Part shown: piece after piece, positions 8,884 through 17,060 of the stretch
Layout: every line of letters starts with the position of its first letter
Position numbering within the stretch: the stretch's first letter is position 1
Source: Rhizocola hellebori
GTDB lineage: Bacteria; Actinomycetota; Actinomycetes; Mycobacteriales; Micromonosporaceae
Length of the DNA: 64,000 bases
Assembly: GCF_016862955.1 (NCBI RefSeq)
Contig: NZ_BONY01000010.1
Span: 62,001 to 126,000 of the forward strand
Direction of reading: 5' to 3'
Made by a program: the position numbers and the translations under genes
Notes under the pieces: generated by a model
Database searches by the model: none
The model's input: only the letters and a program-made list of their open reading frames with translations
Told to the model about the DNA's origin: nothing

Positions 8884-10011
8884 CTATCCGATAAGCCAAA
8901 GGATCGCTTTTGCGCGGTCGTTCACGTACATGGTGCCGACTATCTTCGTGCCCGCGCGGTTGATGCCGACAAGCTGGCCTCTGTCGGCACCGGCCGGGCG
9001 GGGTAGCGCGGTATACGCGCCGTGCCGCGACAGAAACGGTTCACTGTAGACAAGCTCGAGGTGGGTGTTCACGCCTGCGGTGTCGCCGTGCTCGCTGATG
9101 GAGTGGGCGTCGCCGTACATCCCGTCCACACCAAGGTCGATCATCTTGCCGTGGAGCCAGACCGCGGGCCGCCACGTAGCTCCGTCGAAGGTGGCCCGGC
9201 CGGCGACCTGCCCACGATTGTTGATCGCGGAACCCAGGGAGCCGGGTGCTTGGCGGAGGCCGATGTCGCGCATGATGCCGTTTTGCCAAACGAAGGCGTG
9301 AAATCGGCCGTCGGCGGTTTCGCTGCTGCCGGTGACCCAGCCGTGGTCGTTGAGGTCGGTGACTTCGGTGTTGGCACCACCGAGGTCGCCTATGTCGGTG
9401 AGCACGCCGTGGTCCCAGAGCATGCCGCGCGAGACCACTGGGGAGTTAGGATCGCCGGGATCCGGTGCCGCGGCGTTAAGAAGGACCTGACCCCGGTCGT
9501 TGAACCCTCGGACACGCGCATTGCCCAGAGGCGGCGTGATGTCGGTTACGGTGCCGTGGTCCCATATCCAGACGTATGAACCCTCGCCACCGACGATCTG
9601 ACGCCGGTTGTTGATGATTCGCGGCGAAGAGGGCATCACGGTGAGTTGGCCTTCCTCCCAGAGGAATCCGATATCACCATGTTGGGTGCCGTAGGTGCCG
9701 ATGACGCGGCCATCGTTGTCGATGCCGGCGGCGAAGGTCGGGCCGAAAGGACCCTTGACGCCGATATCAATCATGACCCCATCGCGCGATCGAAATAGAT
9801 GCACGAGGGTGTCAGTGGGGACGGAGGCCAGCCCGACGGCATCGCCTCGCTCGTTCATTGCCGTGGCCAGTGCGTAGTTGTCCCCCAGGTGGCCCAGATC
9901 AACAAAGGTGATCCGAGGGCGCGCCGGATTGCCGGTTGCCGGTCGGGAATCGATCCCCGTCACGGCCATTGCGATCATGACCGCCATTATTGCCGTAGTC
10001 GATTTACGCAT
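8884..10011 (-). CDS. Secreted HAF-repeat protein
   Basis: 375 aa. MRKSTTAIMAVMIAMAVTG is a Sec-type signal. The mature part carries several ~45-residue repeats with the HAF-family pattern of bulky residues plus Gly and Asn: GFLWEEGQLT, RGMLWDHGVLTDIGDLGG, HAFVWQNGIMRDIGL, PAVWLHGKMIDLG, each followed by IN(N/D)RGQVxG. These repeats probably form an extracellular beta-propeller-like fold; the ligand is unknown. The gene lies 57 bases beyond the stop of the metalloprotease gene on the same strand, so cotranscription is possible, although a CTCATG-C-CATGAG palindrome near its start could mark its own control. Confidence 0.8.
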   Translation of the reverse strand: MRKSTTAIMAVMIAMAVTGIDSRPATGNPARPRITFVDLGHLGDNYALATAMNERGDAVGLASVPTDTLVHLFRSRDGVMIDIGVKGPFGPTFAAGIDNDGRVIGTYGTQHGDIGFLWEEGQLTVMPSSPRIINNRRQIVGGEGSYVWIWDHGTVTDITPPLGNARVRGFNDRGQVLLNAAAPDPGDPNSPVVSRGMLWDHGVLTDIGDLGGANTEVTDLNDHGWVTGSSETADGRFHAFVWQNGIMRDIGLRQAPGSLGSAINNRGQVAGRATFDGATWRPAVWLHGKMIDLGVDGMYGDAHSISEHGDTAGVNTHLELVYSEPFLSRHGAYTALPRPAGADRGQLVGINRAGTKIVGTMYVNDRAKAILWLIG

Positions 10012-10019
10012 GACTACAT

Positions 10020-10032
10020 CTCATGCCATGAG
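10020..10032. promoter_or_regulatory. Small palindrome upstream of HAF-repeat gene
   Basis: CTCATG-C-CATGAG, a perfect 6-1-6 inverted repeat, 9 bases upstream of the HAF start codon. It could be an operator or only a short hairpin near the ribosome site. Confidence 0.3.
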
Positions 10033-10068
10033 TGCAGATTCACGAAGGGGCGAGCCGGTCCCGGGTCA

Positions 10069-13000
10069 TCATTGATGGGCCAAGACGTTTCCTCCAGCGA
10101 GAGTGAGCTCTTGGGTCCTGGCACCTGTCCAGTCTGAGGAGAAGAGCAGGGTGTTGCCGTTCCACAGCGTGATCGCCAGCGCGTCGCGCGAGCCCAGCAG
10201 GCTGCGGTCGGTGCCGGTCACCTGCAACGTCAAGCCCGTGGCCACGGTGGCCGGATGGAACGGGTCGGTGACGTCGACCAGGCTTGCCGTGGCACGCAGG
10301 TCAGCCTTGGCTGTGCTGCCTGAGGAACTCACGCCCAGCGACTTCACGGCCGTGCCGACGACCAGGTAGGCCCGGCCGCCGGAGGTGAAGTTGGCGGCGA
10401 CGATGCCCGACGGGCTTGTGCTGTTCCTGCTTTGCGCGGCGAGGATGGCGAAGTCGACCTTCGAGCCGGGGGTGGCTGGATAGGTACCCGCCGAAGAGGT
10501 TGGCAAGAGGAAACCGGCCGCGGTGAAGAATCCGGCTTCGGGGCTTGCCACCGACACCTGGGCCGAAGTGCTTGCGGTGTAGTAGTTGCCGACTTCGACG
10601 GTGATGGTGTGCGAGCCGATCGGCAGTGCCGCGGAGCAGTTGGCGGAGCCGGTGGTGGCAGCGCTGCCAAGCAGGCCGACTGGGGCGGTGCACAGGGTCG
10701 TGCCGCCTTCCTTGAAGGTGACGGTCGCGTTGGTGACCTCGCCCGCAGCGCCATCGGCGCTGTCGCGGACAGTCGCTCTGAGCTGAACCGCTGCCGTGCC
10801 ACCGCTGGGTTTGAAGACCAGGCTATCTCCTGTGTACGAAGCCTCAGCGTCCTCTTTGGACACCGCGATGGTGAACGATGTGGCGCGGGCGATGCCCTTG
10901 TCGTCGGTCACCGTCACCACGACGGGATAGTCGCCCGGCGCTGCCACGGTGGCGCCCGTTACCGTCCAGCTTCTGGTGCCGGGGCGGGTGTCCGCGGGCG
11001 AGGTCTGGTCCAGCGTGAGCACCATGCCGGCGGGCAGACCCGTTGCCGCCGCAGTAAGCGCGGAGCCATCGGTGTCGGCGTCGCTGGCGGTGATCGTCAC
11101 GGCCGGGGAGAAAGCGTCGCTGTACTGGACTTTGGCGATGCCACCCGGCGCGTCGCTGGTGACCTGCGGCGCGGCCTGGATGGTGAGGTCGGAGTCGTTG
11201 AGGTCGAAGAAGATGTTGCCCACGGCTTCGATCCGGATCCGGCCCTTGGTGGTCGCGACATTGGGGAAGGTCAGCGTCTCGGCGCCGTCGTTGGCAGTGC
11301 TCTCCGCCAGAACGTAGGGGAAGGACGCGCCGCCGTCGACGGAAAGCCGTACGCGGACATTGCCGGTGCTGACCGGCGCGGCATCGGTCCCGGCCACATC
11401 CCAGGTGATCGCCTGCGGGGTCCCGCCTTCGATCGTCTCGGCAACCGCTTGCGAGGTGACCAGGAACGGTCCAGCGGTGGGGGAGAGGGTGAGGGCCACC
11501 TCGGCGTTGCCGACGCCACCGGCGCCGGGGTGCCCGTCGCGGGCGGTGAGCCGCAGATGCATCGTGCGGTCTCCGGCGAACCCGACCCAGTCGCTAGTGG
11601 GCAGGAACTCGGAGTAGCAGTCGACCACAGCGGCGGGAACGGGATCGGGAGCCGGTGGGGCGATGGGGCAGGTGCCCGTCTTGGCGTTGGTGTTGCCGGC
11701 GGCGATCTGCGCCAGGTCGGGGAAGACCCGTGTCGGGTCGGTCGACACCGCGTTCTCGCCGGGCGAGTAGTACTTCAGCGTGTCGGTGGGGCTGACGATC
11801 GCGGCCGTGCCGAACTGGCGGAACAGCGGCCCGCTTGTCTTGGTGTTGCTCACCAGAGCGGTGCCGGCGGTGCTGCCGCCGGAGATCCCGCCTCGGTCGT
11901 TCTGCTCCCACATATAGGTCACCGTGTCGCCGTCGGAGTCGGTGGCCGACCCGGTCAGTGCGAACGGGGTGCGCACCGGGATGGTCACGGCCTCGGGCAC
12001 GGTGACCACGGGGGCGTGATTCGTGGTGACCTCGATCAGGTTTCCGCCGTTGTCGATCGGGCCGCCCTTGGCCGTCTCGCCGACAAAGCCTGATGCGCCA
12101 ACGGGATTGGTCAGACCCAGGGCGGAGACGTTGACGGCGGCGAGCGGGCCGCCGTTGAAGGTGACCTGGAATCCGGTATCTGTCAGCGCCCCTGCGCCGC
12201 CGAACGCAGCAACGGTGACCGTCGCGCCCGCGGGCCAGCCGGCGATCGACTCGATGGCGGCTTTGATGTCGGCCGTGGTGAAGTTGGTTCCCCGCACGAT
12301 CGGCGTCGAGTCCACATCGTTGTAGGCGATGGTGAATTGGTCGCCATTGGCGTCGAAGTCGCGCAACGACACCGTTTGCACCTCGTTGATGGCCGGACGG
12401 CTGGAGGTCGCGAAGGTCGTGATCTCGGTGTAGCTGCGCTGCGACCAATAGGGGTCGCTGTGCGGCTGCAGGTCGTCCTGCCGGCAGATCCCGGCGTAGG
12501 CCATGATGGACGAGCCGCTGCCCGGCTCCACCGAATTGGCTGCGCTGCGGTTGCCTCCGGAGCAGTTTGACTGGGTACCGTTAAAAGTGTGGTTGCCGCC
12601 GAACTGGTGCCCCATCTCGTGAGCCACATAGTCCACGGCATAGAAATCGCCCACCGGCGTGGGCAGGCCGGTGCAGCCGCGCGCTTTGCCGTCGCCGCCG
12701 ACGACCGCGAGCCCGGCGACGCCGCCACCGTTGACACCGAGGCCCAGATGCCCGACGTCGTAGCTGCTGGCGCCGACCAGTTGTCCTAGCACGATCCGGT
12801 TGCGGTTGAGGGTTCCGCCGCCACATCCCGCGAGCTGAGCCGGGGTGAAGCAGGCCGCGGCACCGCACGGCCCGTTGGGCTCGGTCGCCATCGCCGCCGT
12901 GTTGAGGTTGGTCTCATCGGTGCGGTCGATCAGGACCAGGCGGATGGCGGTCTCGTCCTCGTAGACCTGCGTGACGCGGTTGATCAGCGTGACCTTGGCG

Positions 13001-13728
13001 GCGGTGACGTTGGCGGCCCCGAAGAACGTGGCGTAGGACGGGTCGGTCACCAGCGCGAGCCGGTAGGTGCGCAGTGTCACCACGGGGCCGGGCGGGACGT
13101 CGGCGATCGCGCCCTGCAGCTCCTGCGCGGTCGACTCGACGTCTTCGCGCTCTACGAACTGATCGTGCGCGTTTGTCAGATCCCGGCCGAAGTAGCTGGC
13201 ATAGACACTCTGATCCAGGTGATAGTACGGATCGATGTACCAGGAGCCGCGCGAGGAGCGCACCGAAGCGTGAAAGCCAAGCGGCGTCAGGTCCGCGCGA
13301 ATGGTGGCAGTCGGGTCGTCGATCCCCCTGCCGGAGTAGGTCTGGATCTCCGGATGCCGGGCCGCCAGCCCGGGCTCCATAATCGGCGAGTTGGTCATCG
13401 CGAACCGCTCGAATCCGCCGTCCGGCACGGGCAGCGACATCGTGGCCGGCGCCACCGCGGCGCGGCTGCGCGAGGTGGCCTCGCTGGGCGCGCTGTCCAG
13501 CAACGCCTCCATCGCCGTGCGGTCGAGGGTGTAGGCGCCGTAGCGTTTGGCGTCGATGTCGGGCTGACGGCTGTCCTTGCTGCGCGCCTGCGCCCCGACG
13601 ATCTTCTGCCACAGCTCGTCCTGCTGCGACGAGGCAGCCGCCGCGGAGGTCACCGGCAGCATCGCCAAGCACAGCACGGCCACCGCGACCATGTTTACCT
13701 TCTTGCTGATCCTCATCCGAGCCGTCAT
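10069..13728 (-). CDS. Secreted reprolysin-type (M12B-like) zinc metalloprotease with Ig-like tail
   Basis: 1219 aa, extracellular endopeptidase. Signal peptide (KKVNMVAVAVLCLAMLPVTSAAAA), a propeptide-like region to about residue 200, then a metzincin catalytic domain with the zinc site HEMGHQFGGNH (HExxHxxGxxH, about residue 367) and a downstream Met in SIMAYAG that fits the Met-turn. The rest consists of Ig/cadherin-like beta domains (NHAPVVTVPEAVTIPVRTPFALTGSATDSDGDT, split here: a typical putative-Ig opening; later APGDYPVVVTVTDDKG) and a C-terminal Ig-like segment. I chose the ATG at 13728 because GAAGGGG lies 9 bases upstream; the ATG at 13737 directly abuts it. The last domain was partly duplicated at 8700-8850. 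Confidence 0.9.
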   Translation of the reverse strand: MTARMRISKKVNMVAVAVLCLAMLPVTSAAAASSQQDELWQKIVGAQARSKDSRQPDIDAKRYGAYTLDRTAMEALLDSAPSEATSRSRAAVAPATMSLPVPDGGFERFAMTNSPIMEPGLAARHPEIQTYSGRGIDDPTATIRADLTPLGFHASVRSSRGSWYIDPYYHLDQSVYASYFGRDLTNAHDQFVEREDVESTAQELQGAIADVPPGPVVTLRTYRLALVTDPSYATFFGAANVTAAKVTLINRVTQVYEDETAIRLVLIDRTDETNLNTAAMATEPNGPCGAAACFTPAQLAGCGGGTLNRNRIVLGQLVGASSYDVGHLGLGVNGGGVAGLAVVGGDGKARGCTGLPTPVGDFYAVDYVAHEMGHQFGGNHTFNGTQSNCSGGNRSAANSVEPGSGSSIMAYAGICRQDDLQPHSDPYWSQRSYTEITTFATSSRPAINEVQTVSLRDFDANGDQFTIAYNDVDSTPIVRGTNFTTADIKAAIESIAGWPAGATVTVAAFGGAGALTDTGFQVTFNGGPLAAVNVSALGLTNPVGASGFVGETAKGGPIDNGGNLIEVTTNHAPVVTVPEAVTIPVRTPFALTGSATDSDGDTVTYMWEQNDRGGISGGSTAGTALVSNTKTSGPLFRQFGTAAIVSPTDTLKYYSPGENAVSTDPTRVFPDLAQIAAGNTNAKTGTCPIAPPAPDPVPAAVVDCYSEFLPTSDWVGFAGDRTMHLRLTARDGHPGAGGVGNAEVALTLSPTAGPFLVTSQAVAETIEGGTPQAITWDVAGTDAAPVSTGNVRVRLSVDGGASFPYVLAESTANDGAETLTFPNVATTKGRIRIEAVGNIFFDLNDSDLTIQAAPQVTSDAPGGIAKVQYSDAFSPAVTITASDADTDGSALTAAATGLPAGMVLTLDQTSPADTRPGTRSWTVTGATVAAPGDYPVVVTVTDDKGIARATSFTIAVSKEDAEASYTGDSLVFKPSGGTAAVQLRATVRDSADGAAGEVTNATVTFKEGGTTLCTAPVGLLGSAATTGSANCSAALPIGSHTITVEVGNYYTASTSAQVSVASPEAGFFTAAGFLLPTSSAGTYPATPGSKVDFAILAAQSRNSTSPSGIVAANFTSGGRAYLVVGTAVKSLGVSSSGSTAKADLRATASLVDVTDPFHPATVATGLTLQVTGTDRSLLGSRDALAITLWNGNTLLFSSDWTGARTQELTLAGGNVLAHQ

Positions 13729-13956
13729 GAGATTCATCCCCTTCGAAGGCCATGGTCATCGCCGACATTAGACGGATTCATGACACGGTGAACATTGTCC
13801 ATACGGCCGAACCAGTGATCCTCATTAATGGAGCTGCCCGCCTCCAGGCCGGCCCATCGGCGCCCTCGGGGTGTGATCGTCTACAGCCACGCCGATCTGG
13901 TCTTAAACCTCGAGTCCAGCTTGGACACAGGTGCTGGTGGTTGCTGCCCAGGCCTG

Positions 13957-14460
13957 CTAGATGCCGAGTTGGACCGGATGCGGCGGCGTGCCTGTGGTGA
14001 GAAGCGCCGTCAACGGTGTGGCGAGATCGCGGGGAGAAAACAGATCATGACCGGTGTAGCTGACGATCTCCGAGAGCTGCCACCAGCGGAACGCGGTCAG
14101 ATTCTCCTCGGCGGCGAGTTGGTCGTCGCTCATTTCGCCGCGGGGCTGGAAGTGGCTCGCGCGGATGAGGAAGTAGTCATTGATGATGCCGTCGAAGCCG
14201 GGCGCGTGATCGGTGACGACTTCCTGGTGCCAGACGTGCGGTGGGTTCACGGTGATCGTGAGACCTGTCTCTTCGCGAAGTTCGCGGCGCAAGGCCGTCA
14301 GCGGGTCCTCGCCGGGTTCGATGCCGCCGCCTGGTGCCGCCCACACGCCCTCCGCGTGGCCTGGCACTGCCGGGTGAGGGAAGACGAACCGGCACAACAG
14401 TATGCGGTCTTCGTCGTCGAGCACGATCGCACGGACGGAACGGCGCATGTTCGGCGTCAT
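13957..14460 (-). CDS. Nudix hydrolase
   Basis: 167 aa. The Nudix box is complete: GGGIEPGEDPLTALRRELRE followed by ETGL, fitting GX5EX7REUXEEXGU, so it should hydrolyse a nucleoside diphosphate linked to some moiety, with Mg2+. Substrate cannot be told from sequence. Monocistronic; the ~228 bases between this gene's end and the protease start hold no further recognisable gene. Confidence 0.9.
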   Translation of the reverse strand: MTPNMRRSVRAIVLDDEDRILLCRFVFPHPAVPGHAEGVWAAPGGGIEPGEDPLTALRRELREETGLTITVNPPHVWHQEVVTDHAPGFDGIINDYFLIRASHFQPRGEMSDDQLAAEENLTAFRWWQLSEIVSYTGHDLFSPRDLATPLTALLTTGTPPHPVQLGI

Positions 14461-14627
14461 GGTTTGCCGGACGCGGCAGCGGGGTGAACGATGATCAACA
14501 TATTCGGGAGGCTATCAGCCCTCAGCGCGCTCGATGCGCTTGTGGTTGGCGATGTTGCTGGCAGTGCAGGTCTTGGGTATAGATCGACTGAAATTACCTG
14601 ATCAACCAAATCGTGAGAGGGTGAGCC

Positions 14628-15017
14628 ATGCTCGCGTCCTGGCTGATCCACTCTGTCGCCGCCGTCGCCCTCCCCACCCCCGGCCGATCCTTTCGCCTGG
14701 GACGCTGAGGTGTTCGGCTCCACCCGCAAGGCCAAAGTGGGCGAGAAGGTGGAGATCAGCTTTAGCGTGCGCAACAACGGCCCTGGCGCTACGCCCGGGC
14801 AATGCGGAACGTGTCTTGAAAGCACAGTCTGCACGTCGTTGTTCCTTCAGGCACCGAGCTCATCCGCCCGTTGCTCGACGGTGTGAAATGTTTCGCGCGC
14901 ACGCTGCCGACGAAAGGAGGCTTCAGCTGTGTGCTCGACTACTTGCTGCCCGGTCAGACGGTGACGTTTGCGGCTTTTTGCTGCGACGGCAACGGATCCG
15001 GCGCCGAGTCGCCATAG
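14628..15017 (+). pseudogene. Frameshifted secreted CARDB/DUF11-like protein remnant
   Basis: A gene-like stretch broken over three frames. ATG at 14628 with GAGAGG upstream begins a signal-like MLASWLIHSVAAVALPT that stops at 14706. A second frame continues as DPFAWDAEVFGSTRKAKVGE and KVEISFSVRNNGPG, a classic CARDB/DUF11 opening. A third frame carries VVVPSGTELI, KGGFSCVLDYLLPGQTVTF and stops at 15015-15017. Together they describe a ~120-residue secreted beta-sandwich protein inactivated by two frame changes. Confidence 0.65.
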
Positions 15018-15064
15018 GATGAACGACCGGCCTCCATTACGCTAAACAAACATTATTATACATT

Positions 15065-15080
15065 CACATGCGCTAATGTG
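15065..15080. promoter_or_regulatory. AT-rich promoter region with small palindrome upstream of peptide gene
   Basis: A sharp local drop in GC (15035-15085, e.g. AAACATTATTATACATTC) includes the inverted repeat CACAT-N6-ATGTG at 15065-15080. It lies about 55 bases upstream of the small peptide gene and is the best candidate for its promoter and operator. Confidence 0.4.
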
Positions 15081-15134
15081 TCTGATAGCATTCCGCGAAC
15101 ACACGCCTAGTCGGATGGGGCAGGGGGTGATTTC

Positions 15135-15203
15135 ATGTTCGAGCAGATCTTCGCCGGGAGTGAAGAGGAGATCCAGGAAGGTCGCTGGATCTGGCCCTGG
15201 TAA
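15135..15203 (+). CDS. Putative RiPP precursor peptide, Trp-rich core
   Basis: 22 codons, ATG to TAA, with a strong ribosome site AGGGGGTGA (15122-15130) just upstream. The leader reads MFEQIFAGSEEEIQ, acidic and probably helical, followed by EG and the C-terminal hexapeptide RWIWPW with Trp at every second position. Such very short precursors ending in aromatic residues beside a single P450 are the hallmark of atropopeptides (tryptorubin), biarylitides and cittilin-type RiPPs, in which the P450 cross-links aromatic side chains. The peptide and the pairing are seen directly; the modification is inference. No peptidase or exporter gene was recognised alongside, which also fits minimal clusters of this type, where proteolysis is done by host enzymes. 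Confidence 0.75.
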   Translation: MFEQIFAGSEEEIQEGRWIWPW

Positions 15204-15216
15204 TCGGCAACCTGTC

Positions 15217-15252
15217 GTGGGGGGTTTCCCCAGCTGGTTGGCAACTCCCCAC
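15217..15252 (+). promoter_or_regulatory. Alternative hairpins between peptide and P450 genes
   Basis: GTGGGG (15217-15222) can pair with CCCCAC (15247-15252), or GGGG-TTT-CCCC (15221-15231) can fold locally. Such a structure could tune P450 expression relative to the peptide; inference only. Confidence 0.3.
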
Positions 15253-15278
15253 CGGCAATGCGTCTGGAGACCTTGAGA

Positions 15279-16394
15279 ATGACTCGTATCTCTACCTCGG
15301 ATGACAGCTCGCGTGAGGCCGCGTCGCTGGCTGCCCGTCAAGGGGACAGCCAGGCAGAACCGGGGGTTTGCGTCGTCTCGACTTACGAAGGGGCCCTTCA
15401 CATTCTGGGTGACTCCCGGATCAGGCGGCTGCTGGAGAGCCGCCCGGAACATGATCCGATGGTCGCCGACGAGCTGCCCCGATTCATCGGCGTCGCGTCC
15501 GGCAAGCGCCCGTGCCAAGCTCTGCGCTCCGAGCTTGAAGACACCGCCCAAAACCTAATCGAGGACCTCCGCACCCAGGGCCGTGCAGACCTTATCGACG
15601 AGTTTGTCTCGCCGATCGTCTACACCGCGCTGTTCACCATCGTCGGGATTCCCGTCGGCCAGCGCGACGCGATACGCCAGTGGTGCGACAGCATCCCGCG
15701 TGAGCCGGAGGTCTACTCCGCGCCCGGTCCGCATTGGGAGGCGTTGCGCGCCCATCTGCACGGGCTACTGCACTCCACCCACCCTGAAGGCAGCACGAGC
15801 CTGTGCGCCCAGCTGGCGGCCGCCATCGCCAGCGGCGAGCTCACCTTCGATCAGGCCATCCGCGGTGCCGGCATCACGCTGATCCAGGGCTACCCGGCGA
15901 CCACCCGCCTGATCAGCGATCTCCTGCTGGCCCTGTTGATCGACCCAGACAAACGCGGCTATCTGCAGCAACATCCGGACAGGGTGCCGGCGGCGGTGGA
16001 GGAGATGCTGCGCTACAGCACTCCTGACTTCCACGCGGCGCTGCGACGAACCCCTATCCCGGTCACGGTGGGCGAGGTATCCATTCCGGAAGGTGCCGTG
16101 ATCGATGTCCAGCTCGGTGCCGCCAATCGTGACCCGGCGCAGTTCTCGCAGCCCAACCTCGTCGACTTCAGCCGAACCGACAAGCACCATCTCGCCTTCG
16201 GCCACGGTCACCGCTATTGCCCGGGCGCCACTCTGGCTCGCCTGGAAGCCACGATCGCCGCGACCAGTCTCCTGCCACACCTGCACGACCTTCAGCTGGC
16301 CATCGAACCGCACGAAATCCGCTGGTCGCGCAACAGAAAAGCGATGATCGCGATAATCGACGCGCTACCCATCATCTGGACGGCTGACCGGTAG
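15279..16394 (+). CDS. Cytochrome P450, probable RiPP cross-linking enzyme
   Basis: 371 aa, slightly short for a bacterial P450. The haem loop is FGHGHRYCPGATLAR (FGxGxRxCxG; axial Cys about residue 314) and the K-helix ExxR is EEMLR. Three usually conserved spots differ. The C-helix HxxLR is CQALR. The I-helix acid-Thr pair is GYPATT, with Thr but no acid. The haem-loop His is Arg. These deviations fit a specialised, non-hydroxylating P450, though that is inference. Start ATG at 15279 has GGAG 9 bases upstream; the ATG at 15258 has none. It begins 75 bases after the 22-residue Trp-rich peptide gene, its likely substrate gene. Its 3' end overlaps the convergent TetR gene by 23 bases. No ferredoxin gene is adjacent. 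Confidence 0.85.
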   Translation: MTRISTSDDSSREAASLAARQGDSQAEPGVCVVSTYEGALHILGDSRIRRLLESRPEHDPMVADELPRFIGVASGKRPCQALRSELEDTAQNLIEDLRTQGRADLIDEFVSPIVYTALFTIVGIPVGQRDAIRQWCDSIPREPEVYSAPGPHWEALRAHLHGLLHSTHPEGSTSLCAQLAAAIASGELTFDQAIRGAGITLIQGYPATTRLISDLLLALLIDPDKRGYLQQHPDRVPAAVEEMLRYSTPDFHAALRRTPIPVTVGEVSIPEGAVIDVQLGAANRDPAQFSQPNLVDFSRTDKHHLAFGHGHRYCPGATLARLEATIAATSLLPHLHDLQLAIEPHEIRWSRNRKAMIAIIDALPIIWTADR

Positions 16395-16992
16395 CCGGGC
16401 GGTCGAGTGCCGCTGCGAGCAGTGCCTGTGCGGTGCCACGCACGGTCTTTGCCGCGCGGCTATGGCTGAGCTGAGCGATGTCGAGCAGCCATACCAATGT
16501 CTCAATGCCGGTTGCCGAGCGGATGGCAACGGCGAGCTGTCCAATGTCGAGGTGTGGGTGGCTGTCGCGCAACGGGGCCAGGGCGTCCTCGATCCAGCCG
16601 ATGGCGCGTCCCCGGCGTAGCAACGGCTTTTCGGCGTCGGGCTCCAGCGATAGCCGCAGCGCGGCACGCAGTTGCGGCTCCCAGTCGAAGTTGTACTGCG
16701 TGAACGCCGTCATGAAGGCATCGAGGCGGGCCATGGGCTCGGTGGGCGCGTCGGCATCGAGCAAGGTCTTGGGCTCGAGCTGCGGCTGCGCGGCCAGCAA
16801 CAGCAGGCGCTGATTGGGGAAATATCTGTACGCGGTGGTCCGGGAAATCCCCGCGTGCTCGGCCGCGTCCTCCACCTTCGGGGTCGCGCCCTGTGCCAGC
16901 AGCTCCCGGGTGGCTTCGACGAGGGCTTGCCGCGTGCGCAGCTTCTGCTGGGTACGGCCACTCGCCTCATATGGTATCGGCATCACCGTCAT
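16372..16992 (-). CDS. TetR family transcriptional regulator
   Basis: 206 aa. N-terminal helix-turn-helix: RQALVEATRELLAQGATPKV then DAAEHAGISRTTAYRYFPNQ, a canonical TetR DNA-binding domain; the C-terminal ligand domain is not specific. The start may be 16992 or 16983. It is divergent from the cupin gene (start 17061) across a short region containing three copies of the half-site AGTCCCA/TGGGACT, which are the likely operator for both. The 3' end overlaps the P450 gene, so it need not control that locus. Confidence 0.9.
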   Translation of the reverse strand: MTVMPIPYEASGRTQQKLRTRQALVEATRELLAQGATPKVEDAAEHAGISRTTAYRYFPNQRLLLLAAQPQLEPKTLLDADAPTEPMARLDAFMTAFTQYNFDWEPQLRAALRLSLEPDAEKPLLRRGRAIGWIEDALAPLRDSHPHLDIGQLAVAIRSATGIETLVWLLDIAQLSHSRAAKTVRGTAQALLAAALDRPATGQPSR

Positions 16993-17000
16993 GGTACCGT

Positions 17001-17023
17001 AGTCCCATGGGACTGGAGTCCCA
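17001..17023. promoter_or_regulatory. Triple half-site operator, probable TetR binding site
   Basis: AGTCCCA-TGGGACT (17001-17014) is a perfect palindrome. It shares its right half with TGGGACT-GG-AGTCCCA (17008-17023), also perfect. It lies between the divergent TetR and cupin starts. Two overlapping binding registers could let a dimer slide or two dimers bind. Confidence 0.65.
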
Positions 17024-17060
17024 CGAAGCGGCGACTATAGACCGAGGCAGGGGTAAAGGC

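Noticed and set aside
10432-12093. Long open frame opposite the metalloprotease gene
   Set aside because: Antisense shadow typical of high-GC DNA; no domain, ribosome site or homologous pattern.
15076-15276. 66-residue frame overlapping the RiPP precursor in another frame
   Set aside because: No ribosome site, and the sequence looks like an out-of-frame translation; the 22-residue frame has a strong site and a P450 partner.
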